Assembly (NCBI GenBank): GCA_015501585.1
Contig: JADNRY010000004.1
Coordinates: 496,001 to 560,000, forward strand
Direction of reading: 5' to 3'
From: Rhodocollybia butyracea
Taxonomy: Eukaryota; Basidiomycota; Agaricomycetes; Agaricales; Omphalotaceae
Length of the DNA: 64,000 nt
Positions 55,965 through 64,000 of the stretch are shown piece after piece. A model generated the notes under the pieces. The model saw nothing but the letters and a program-made list of their open reading frames with translations. It made no database searches and had not been told where the DNA came from. Every line of letters starts with the position of its first letter. Positions within the stretch are counted from its first letter, which is position 1. Made by a program: the position numbers and the translations under genes.

Positions 55965-57235
55965 ATGATCGCAAAGTCGCTTGGTGTAGCACTCGTCACT
56001 GGGGCAGCTCAAGGAATAGGCAAGGCCATTGCCATGCGACTTGCCTCTGACGGATTCAAGGTTGCATTGAACGACTTAAATAGTAAGAAAGAGCAACTTG
56101 AAGCTGTGGCTCGCGATATAGAGAAACAAGGTCAAGCTTCGTTTGTTGTGCCTGCAGATGTCTCTCAGGAAAGGGAGGTTCATGAAATGGTACAGTCGGC
56201 TTCGAAAACATTGGGTGGACTGGATGTTGTGAGTTGGATGATTCACTTTTGGAGGCCCATCATTCATTGTGTCTTTGTACTCGCATAGATGGTCGCAAAT
56301 GCAGGAATTACCAGCCCGATGAGATCAATTACCGAGTTCGGTGAGTGAACCTGTGATATTTGCTTGCTGGTGCCTAAAGTTAACTCAAAATGGAAGACAT
56401 CGACGACTGGGACAGGATCCTTCGCGTCAACGCCCGCGGTGTTTTCCTCTGTTACAAACATGCTTCTAAAGAAATGATCTCTCGAAAGCAAGGGGGAAGG
56501 ATCATTGGGGCCTCATCGATTCTTGGTGAATTCACTAGTCTTCACTAATGATCTAGAATGTACACTGATAATACTTTTGTGTATACTAAGGTAAAACAGG
56601 TTGACATTTTTGCACAAATGATGTAGCAATATGGCGCTAAAGCTGGCATTGTACTTAGGAATAGCACGTCAGCCTGCATACTCTGCTTCCAAATTTGCAG
56701 TCCGAGGCTTGACTCAAAGTGCGGGTGCGCTGTCTTTTTTTCATTTTAGTATTCCTATCCTGATTTAGTCTTTGAGCTCTTGAACTCGGTGAACATGGCA
56801 TCACCGTCAATGCATATGCACCTGGTACTTGGACCTAGAAAAACTCTTCGTGGAATGACTACAGATTCACTGTCTCATCATACAGGTGTAATAGATACTC
56901 CAATGCTCCAACAAGGCAAAGACGAAAATCCAGGGGAAGTGTGTAAACTATCTCTTCATTCGTTTCCATACTCACTTCTTCTCTCTATCTTAGACGTTCG
57001 CTTCACTCGGGCAGCCAGGCCAACCTGAAGACATTGCGAGTATCGTTTCATATCTGGCTTCCAAGGAATCCCGTTATATCACCGGTGAGCTTAAATCTCC
57101 ACACGCCGGCTAAGTCAAGCTCATTGATTCTGTCTTTTCGCAGGGCAAACTGTACGTGAATGCTATTAATTTCCACAGTAAGCTCAACTCAAACTGGGAC
57201 AGATATCTGTAAATGGGGGAATATATTTCGATTGA
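55965..57235 (+). CDS. Short-chain dehydrogenase/reductase, copy 2 (acetoin/diacetyl reductase-like)
   Basis: About nine exons including a 9-nt micro-exon (56591-56599). Landmarks: start MIAKSLGVALVTGAAQGIGK, MVANAGITSPMRSI, DIDDWDRILRVNARGVF, IIGASSILG, GKTGIARQPAYSASKFAVRG, ALELGEHGITVNAYAPG, VIDTPMLQQGKDENP, SLGQPGQPEDIASIVSYLAS, YITG, ISVNGGIYFD. It has the Rossmann glycine motif, the NAG motif, the Tyr-x-x-x-Lys pair (YSASK, Ser in place of the Cys of the other copies) and the C-terminal GG motif. The sequence is closest in my memory to acetoin/diacetyl reductases of the classical SDR family (about 255 aa), which reduce alpha-hydroxyketones with NAD(P)H. The substrate is not certain. No frameshift found. 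Confidence 0.8.
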
Positions 57236-58129
57236 TCGAAGCGGAAGACTGCCGTAGTTTGTACAGTGATCGTCGTATTTTTGGTGTGGGCAGTACCCAG
57301 AGCACACATATGTGTGCTACGGCTATCTTCGCTGTGCTATGTGGCCAAGGCCACTTCGCTCACGACCTCGTGAGCACTAAGTAGATATGGAAGTTTTTAT
57401 GGATATACATTTCAATCAATCGTTTGTTCTTCGACTGCGCAGCCTGTCGTACCTTTCATAGCAATTCCCATTTAGGATGTTGCCTCAAATGTCCATTGAT
57501 TTTCGGGTGTCAATTGGCAAGGATGGCCCCAGTATTTTCTTCAAGCAAAGCGTTCTTCGTGGCGTGCGCAAGGAATAAGTGTGACTTTCACGTTTACCGT
57601 CCCTGTTGACTACTTCACATGCTGAACTCATTCCCTGAAATTCAACCTTCAGCTTTCATCATCGTCGAGTCGTCGACACGCCTCAGCGCAACATCAATTC
57701 AGCCATGGATTTCGGTCTTAAAGAGCAAAGTTGGGATTTTCTGAACCGACGATGCTTACACGTAACTTAACCAAACCATACGCCATATCATAGAAGGACC
57801 TCGTGGGCTACTCCTTCGGCTCCAGTATTGACATCTCTAGATGCCTCTCACCTCTGTATAGACAAATAACACAAAACTCATACTGATCTCCTTCTATTCG
57901 CACAGATCGATGACTGAGGACGCAGAATTCCTTAAAGAATCAAAGCCTCCTGTATCACATGTCCTGAATTATCATGACAAGTACTGGACAGCGCTGGACC
58001 GCTGTAATTCTTATGAGAAATGAACGGCTAAATACAGCTTTGCTGATGCCGAGTGACCCAGGAAAATACACCCAGTGACGATATTTAAATCCAGCACCAT
58101 CCAAAATACGACATCTTTTGTAACCCAAC
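57236..58129. other. Spacer between SDR copies 2 and 3
   Basis: Non-coding, alignable with the other spacers; atttaaat at about 58084. Nothing else seen. Confidence 0.5.
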
Positions 58130-59387
58130 ATGATCGCAAAGTCGCTTGGTGTAGCACTCGTCACTGGGGCAGCTCAAGGAATAGGCAAGGCCATTGCCAT
58201 GCGACTTGCCTCTGACGGATTCAAGGTTGCACTGAATGACTTAAATAGCAAGAAAGAGCAACTTGAAGCTGTGGCTCGCGAAGTAGTAGAGAAACATGGT
58301 CAAGCTTCGTTTGTGGTGCCTGGAGATGTCTCTCAGGAAAAAGAGGTTCATGAAATGGTACAGTCGGCTTCAAAGACACTAGGTGGACTGGATGTTGTGG
58401 GTTGAATGATTCACTTTTGGGGACCCATGATTCATCACGTCTTTGTGCTCGCATAGATGGTCGCAAATGCAGGAATCATTACTCCGCTGAAATCAATTAC
58501 CGATTTCGGTGAGTGAACCTATGGTAGTTGCATACTGGTACTTAAAGTTAACTCAAAATGAAAGACATCGATGACTGGGACAGGATCCTTCGCGTCAACG
58601 CCCGCGGTGTTTTCCTCTGTTACAAACATGCTTCTAAAGAAATGATCTCTCGAAAGCAAGGGGGAAGGATCATTGGAGCCTCATCGATTGCTGGTAAATT
58701 CACTAGTCTTCACAAACGAACTAGAATGTACACTGATAATGTGTGTATAGGCAAACAAGGTTGTCAATGTTCCACTGTTTACAGATTAGCAATATGGTGC
58801 TGAAGTCAGCATATGTATTAGGCCTAAAATATTATCCTGCATACTGTGCTTCGAAATTCGCAGTCCGAGGCTTGACTCAAAGTGCCGGTACGCTGTTTTT
58901 CTTTCATTTTATTACTCCCATCCTGATATAGCCCTTGAGCACTTGAACTCGGTGAGCATGGCATCACCGTCAATGCATACGCACCTGGTAGAAAATATCT
59001 TCGTAGAATGATTACATATTTACTGTCTCGTTGTGCAGGTTCGATAGATACTCCAATGCTCAAACAAACTTACGACGAAAATCCAAGCGAAGTGCGTAAA
59101 CTGTCTCTTCATTCGTTTCCATACTCACTTCTTCTCTCTATCTTAGATGCTCACTTCATTCGGGGAGTCAGGCCAACCTGAGGATATTGCGAGTATCGTT
59201 TCATATCTGGCTTCCAAAGAATCCCGTTATATCACCGGTGAGCTTAAATCTCCACACGCTGCTAAGTCATGTTCATTAATGCTGTCTATTCTCAGGACAA
59301 ACGGTACGTGAATGCTATAAATTTCTACAGTAAGCTCAACTCGAACCGGGACAGATATCTGTAAATGGGGGAATATATTTCGATTAA
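58130..59387 (+). CDS. Short-chain dehydrogenase/reductase, copy 3 (acetoin/diacetyl reductase-like)
   Basis: Same exon plan as copy 2, with a micro-exon at 58751-58759 (gcaaacaag). Landmarks: TGAAQGIG, VAREVVEKHGQASFVV (one residue longer than the other copies at this point), MVANAGIITPLKSI, DIDDWDRILRVNARGVF, IIGASSIAG, GKQGLKYYPAYCASKFAVRG, ALELGEHGITVNAYAPG, SIDTPMLKQTYDENPSE, SFGESGQPEDIASIVSYLAS, YITGQT, ISVNGGIYFD. The catalytic Tyr and Lys are in YCASK. The frame is intact throughout after splicing. Divergence from copy 2 around the substrate-loop residues (KYYPAY against ARQPAY) could mean altered specificity. Confidence 0.8.
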
Positions 59388-60384
59388 TCAAAGCGGAACT
59401 TCCAAGTCACTGCTGTAATTTGTATAGTGATCGTTGTATCTTTTGAGGAGAGCTGATAGTTGGGTTCCGTTCAGTATCCAGAGCACTCATATGTTTGCCA
59501 CGATTATCTTCATTGTAGTCGGCAAAGCCACTTCGCTCGCAACTTCGTCAACAAATATGCTCAGAAGGGGGTGCGGTTTACGTTTCAATCATTTTTTGTT
59601 CTCCGACTAGGCCAGTGGCCGCGGGCCTCGTTATTGCCTTGACTTACCGACTATAACTGGTAAAGTATTTCTAGGGTTGGTGTCCAGTGTCCACTTGCCT
59701 GCATATTGATTATTGAACTTCACATCAAATAAAAATTCCAACTAAACGGTGTAAGGTCGAGGCAATGCAATTCTAAGCTGGTGTCAACCGAAAGTCGCCA
59801 TGCTATATTCCAATACCACAAAACATCCAGCTGTACTCGATACATATGGGGATGAACATTGGAGACATTGAAGAGCTGCAGGTGAGTCGAAATATTGTAT
59901 GCAAAGCGTGAGTCGGATCCGATAGCATGAAGGGGAAGGACATCTCGGTTTAAGGAACAGCCGAGTACCGCTTCGTGCATAACATATAATGACTTTCATC
60001 CGTTTCTAAATTATGTTCCCTGACTGGGAATGGATGCGGGTAAGCCACATAGGATTATGCCCTACTAAACATATAGGAACAAAAAATCTGTATGAGAAGA
60101 GGTAAGCTCCCTTACGCCGTCCATCACATAACTACATTGTACAACATGCATTCGTGGGCTTTCAACTAGAGTACATTTTTGCAGACTGAAAGACATATAT
60201 ATCATGAGCTATGACGCTTCGGGTATCCGCCTATCCCATGGTTCGCAGGTAACACCGATTTCCAAATGCCTTTGACGGTCATCCCCTTCCTGCTGTAGCT
60301 TGGGTGTCCCAGGCATTGTGATGACCACAGCGACCTGCATAACAGTAGGTTTCCACTTGTCTACCTTTGCCTTAACATCTTTTT
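59388..60384. other. Intergenic, no gene recognised
   Basis: The end of the third duplicated unit reaches about 59600. Beyond it no gene is seen; an 86-codon minus-strand frame (59720-59980) lacks any domain. Confidence 0.45.
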
Positions 60385-60945
60385 TTACGTTGTGACCATT
60401 TTCGGAGGCTGCTGTTGTCCATATAGGAAGGGATAAACCGTGTATGGTGGCATGAGGATTTGGGGACAGATGGCGAATCGGCGGAAGGGTAGAATTTCCC
60501 GAGCGAGAAGATACAGCGTCTTCGCGGGCACCTGCGGATAATGGCTAAGCAAGGTATCAGCGCAATACACAAGAAAATGAGAGAAGACTCGTACCTGTAT
60601 TGAAAACCATGAGCTGCTATCATCACCCTTTACGAACGGTGTTTCATAGAACGTAGGCGGCACCGCAGAGCCTGCATAAAAACCTTCAAAGTTGATAGGA
60701 TCGTGATCGAAGTCGAATTGTGCTAATGCTCTTCGTTGTGCGAATCTCCTTCGCGAAAAGCCACAACATATAAAGAAAGATAGAAGTACAATGAACGTGA
60801 CTAAGAAACCGAAGAAGTAGTGGACCCCCTGAGACGCGAAGCCGTTTGATTTGTCTGCCGGAGACGAAGATGCAGCAGCAGCGGTCTGAGTACTTGTCGC
60901 AGAGGTGGAAAAAGAAGAGGCTCCTGAAGACATAAGTCCGTACAA
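60385..60945 (-). CDS. Small single-pass membrane protein, unknown function
   Basis: Minus strand, two exons. The start is MYGLM at 60945 (or the next Met, MSSGASS). The intron (GTACGA...ATCCGCAG) joins WFSIQ to VPAKTLYLL, and the stop is after KMVTT at 60385; about 165-170 aa. A Ser/Thr/Ala-rich N-terminus is followed by one membrane span (HYFFGFLVTFIVLLSFFICC) and a basic stop-transfer SRRRFAQRR. The cytosolic tail contains DFDHDPINFEGF and a Pro/Tyr-rich end (PPYTVYPFLYGQQQPP). The layout resembles conserved agaric membrane proteins of unknown role. No partner gene in the neighbourhood. Confidence 0.6.
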   Translation of the reverse strand: MYGLMSSGASSFSTSATSTQTAAAASSSPADKSNGFASQGVHYFFGFLVTFIVLLSFFICCGFSRRRFAQRRALAQFDFDHDPINFEGFYAGSAVPPTFYETPFVKGDDSSSWFSIQVRVFSHFLVYCADTLLSHYPQVPAKTLYLLAREILPFRRFAICPQILMPPYTVYPFLYGQQQPPKMVTT

Positions 60946-62553
60946 TCGTTTATCGTGAGGCCAAAAACTTGCAAAGTTGAGAGGAAGACTACTTGAGTTG
61001 TAGCCTTGCTAGCCAGGATTTCGCGAGAGAAGCCGCGTGGATGTAGAAGTTGGGAACAGAGGTGTATATAAATACGCACAAATACATGATTCAGGTCCGG
61101 CCGGACCTCTGGGCGTCTAACTGCCTCCAGATTCTGAGATTCTCCGTGGCTGCTCCGTGATCCATGGTCCATGGGTGCGCGTCATAGCCGGAACACCCCT
61201 TCCCTGTGTCGTCTCGATAATGCACAGTTTTACCAGCAAAAGCAAAAGTTTCGAACTTGAAGGTCCTCACTGGTCCTCACCTTAGTGCACCGATCGTGAT
61301 CAGGTCATTGTCAAAGTTGCCACCTTTGCCACCTTTCCGTCCTTCCATCTTCGAGAAGCTATTATGGGCACAATGACAATGACTTAACGTTCGACGTTCA
61401 ACATCCGCAATTCAGTAACTCATGAACGTTCATGCGTAGGTGGTCGGCGGGAGGAACTAGTTAATACCCACTTGAAGTGCTACTAAGATAAGATTCCAAA
61501 ATTCATCCATCAGTATTTTAGGCCATCTAACATTTCTTGTGAGCCATTTTTGCCACAAGAGAATACGAATAACTCTTGTGGCCTTTTTTCAGAAAAGTCT
61601 CATCAGTAGTTTGCCAAATAACATTATTCTTGTGAGCCTTTTTCGCTACAAGAGAATACAGATAGTTTCACTCCCTTTCACTCCGAAATTTTATCAAGGA
61701 GTAGCAAAAATACTTGTACTTGATCATAGATAGATTGAATTTATTGTATCTTAGATTGTGGAGAGAAGAAAAGACGAACAACCCGCTGCTCTCACCGCAC
61801 TTGAGCAAAAATTGCACCAAGGTTCAAGTTTGCAGGAGCGCTTCTTGTGAGCGAAACACCTCTCAAGAGCGTTTCTAATAAAACAGGCCAATGACTACAA
61901 AACAACACGATACTGACTCCTGAGGTACGTAAAATGAGACACATCAAATAACTAGAAGGTACCCCCGAAGGCAACAAATCGTCGTCGTTATCATCAGAGC
62001 TCACTGAGCATAGACATAGGCAACTTGGGAACTGGAGATGAGGAACCGGATACGTTACGGGATGAGCAAAAAGCGTAATCGGCGGAGTTAGCAGACATAT
62101 ATAGACTCGAAAGTGTGGTTAGAAAAGAAGACGGGTCGTATTCCGATACCGCGCTGGACTACTGTATGGAATGTATAGCCTTAGTTCTTCTAGGATAAAG
62201 ATGAATATCAGCTTGTAAACTTGTAAGAGGAGGATGTTGTACAGCTGGTAGAATCGTATTGAAGGTGATACGAGTTTTTTTGAATGGACGAGATTCCAGT
62301 TTGGAGGTACTGTTGAAGAGAAGCAAGAGTAGCCTCAGGAAGGACTGGAAGAGGCGGAAACTCCTTCGAACCAACCATCAATGAGAAAAACAATAAAATT
62401 ACACATAAAAGTACAGAGGTCTCGACAAGTAGCGCGAGATTGGAAAAGTATGATTGCTTAAAGCTCTGTAAGAGGTGTGTGAGAAGAATCTGATTTGACA
62501 AAGGAACGAACGCTTAGCTTGCCACATTTTGCAATATGTCAATACAGCAGCGC
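60946..62553. other. 1.6-kb intergenic region with short repeats
   Basis: 61539-61672 contains two copies of cttgtgagcc...ctacaagagaatac, each partly inverted (cacaag/cttgtg). The 35-bp dispersed repeat shared with about 28.58 kb is at about 62188-62222. A 97-codon minus-strand frame (62208-62501) has a hydrophobic stretch (LALLVETSVLLCVILLFFSL) but no splice or homology support. No gene called. Confidence 0.4.
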
Positions 62554-64000
62554 TCACCACTCCGCCACACTCCCATCCTCACTCCTCCAAACTGGATTTC
62601 TCCAAGGCGTACTCTTCCTGACATAACTCTCACTCGCCTCCCTCACACGCTTTTCATCAATCTCAATTCCAATCCCAGGCCCTAGTAGTAAGAAATTCAA
62701 GGAAAGGTTGAGGTTATCGAGGTAAGACTCTCAACATCTTTCGGGTGACTTACCTTGCAAAACGGCGACATGACCGTCTTTTACGTCGAAGACATCTGGA
62801 TTAGACATATATGTGTGTAGATCTGCATCAACGTTTAGGTCCTTCCCGGCGGCGACGTTGTAATGAATCTGTAGTGTTGTGTTAGTCGTACATTGCCAAT
62901 CTACATGTATGCTATGGAAAACTAACCTTCCAGCTCATTTCTTGAATTACGACTGTACGAACGAAAATGATAATAAACGGGAGTGAATCAGTGGGTCGAG
63001 TATAATATACAACAATTGAAAAGAGTTGACATACAATTCGGGGCAGATATCGCAACCTGCATACATGCAGCCAGCGCAATCGGGCCTAATGGACAATGAG
63101 GCGCAAGAGCCACATCGTATGTTTCCACATAGCTGGCAATCCGGTGTAATTCAGAGATCCCACCACAGTGAGCTACCTAAAGAAAGCAAAGTGTTCAACG
63201 CAGAAACTGGATTGAGATTGTTATCAAATGTACATCGGGTTGAGCAATATCGATTGCCCGTCGTTCGAGGTAGGGTCTAAAATCCCAACGTGAATAAAGT
63301 CGTTCACCAAGCGCGATAGGCGTGGAAACCGCGTTGGAAATGTCAGCAATTTCTTCGGGTTGAGTTGGGAGGAGCGGTTCTAGCGGATATGATCGATGCT
63401 AAGTTGGAGAAAAAGTTTGGTTGGTTGTTGGGTCAGACTCACCTTCGATGAACATGGGGTGTAGAGGTTCCAGTAATTTCGCAAGTTGTTTAGCCATGCC
63501 TTTGTGCAACCTTCCGTGAAAATCTATCCCGACATCAAGTCCTAGCCCTCTAAAGTTTATGAGATATAATATATGTGGCGGTTATTGACAGGAAATGAAA
63601 GAACATACTTGACTTGCTTGACGCGTTCAACAGTAGCCTCGAGGAATCCAGGCGAGTCGATCCATGAGATTGCATCTGTATCCCAGATAGCCAGTCTGTA
63701 AGATTATAAGGATCATAAAAATTGACATTTGGCTTACCAGTTCCATTCATCTTCACCACAGTGAATCCTTGCGCCTTGCGCTCCTCCGCACCTTGGATTA
63801 CCTCGCTAGGATGATCACCTCCGATCCACCCGTACACTTTGACTCGGTCACGGACTTTTCCACCGAGTAATTGCCAGACAGGAACGCCTAGCCGTTTACC
63901 TTTGATGTCCCAGAGCGCAATATCCAGCCCAGAAAGGGCACTCTACACGCCTATATAATGATAACGACAACGTATATCAACGAAAATCATACCATCAAAA
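62554..64000 (-). CDS. Enolase-superfamily dehydratase (D-galactonate dehydratase-like), 5' end beyond window
   Basis: Minus strand, 5' part cut by the window edge. In order: [49 protein letters not shown] (with the VKMN lysine region), a [13 protein letters not shown] stretch, [20 protein letters not shown] (DFHGR, metal Asp), [38 protein letters not shown] (metal Glu), [30 protein letters not shown] (catalytic His) and the C-terminus [12 protein letters not shown]...SVAEW at 62554. The motif order and the APHCPLGP box match mandelate racemase/muconate lactonizing enzymes of the galactonate dehydratase type, which remove water from aldonates such as D-galactonate. Introns are short and in phase. 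Exact substrate not certain; galactonate, gluconate or rhamnonate are all possible. Confidence 0.85.

Larger units (their letters stand above)
52930..59600 (+). repeat. Tandem triplication of an SDR gene unit (about 2.2-2.3 kb each)
   Basis: The three start codons are at 53621, 55965 and 58130. Exons, introns, upstream atttaaat motifs and spacers (including cctcagcgcaa...ttcagccatg near 53130 and 57675) are all alignable. Introns remain similar, so the duplications are fairly recent. Confidence 0.85.

Overview
This window looks like nuclear DNA of a filamentous mushroom-forming fungus (Basidiomycota, Agaricomycetes). The reasons are dense genes with many short introns (about 45-70 nt, GTRNGT donors and a few GC donors), a farnesylated-type mating pheromone precursor (CaaX end CVIA), a TET/JBP-like dioxygenase of the kind amplified in Agaricomycetes, and basidiomycete-type P450, F-box and aquaporin genes. 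All gene structures were spliced by eye; no search was run.

Layout. 1-15 kb is repeat-rich: a LINE tail, two copies (A, B) of an unnamed repeated gene family (third copy at 33-35 kb), two broken copies of an aminoglycoside-phosphotransferase-like (APH) gene (third at 31 kb) and a decayed CK1-like kinase. Among them lie an NTF2-like gene, a truncated KRE6/SKN1-like glucan-synthesis gene and a complete histidine acid phosphatase gene. 15.9-26.4 kb is the most striking part: a fungal aquaglyceroporin gene is cut in two by an 8,768-bp DNA transposon (17172-25939) with 235-bp terminal inverted repeats and a perfect 6-bp target duplication (CCCACT). Removing the element and one duplication restores the aquaporin frame across the first NPA box. 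The element carries an integrase-type DDE transposase, a TET/JBP-like 2-oxoglutarate/Fe(II) dioxygenase, a BTB-like gene and an uncharacterised charged protein.

26.4-36.8 kb is gene-poor: a phosphatase pseudogene fragment, APH copy 3, a pair of related unknown genes, a MITE placed just upstream of one of them, and a triple fold-back repeat. 36.8-49.2 kb holds two tandem P450 genes (one frameshifted), and two CorA-like metal-ion transporter genes flanking an intronless F-box gene. 49.4-52 kb is ordinary single-copy housekeeping DNA (complex I subunit NDUFS5 and a p24 ER-Golgi cargo receptor, convergent) followed by a solitary pheromone precursor gene with a TATA box. 53-59.5 kb is a tandem triplication of a short-chain dehydrogenase gene that contains a conserved 9-nt micro-exon; the first copy is frameshifted. 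60-64 kb has a small membrane protein gene and the 3' part of a galactonate-dehydratase-like gene running off the window end.

No rRNA, tRNA, CRISPR or prokaryotic feature was found. Local duplication followed by decay (APH, P450, CorA, SDR, unknown pairs) and transposon activity are the main themes.
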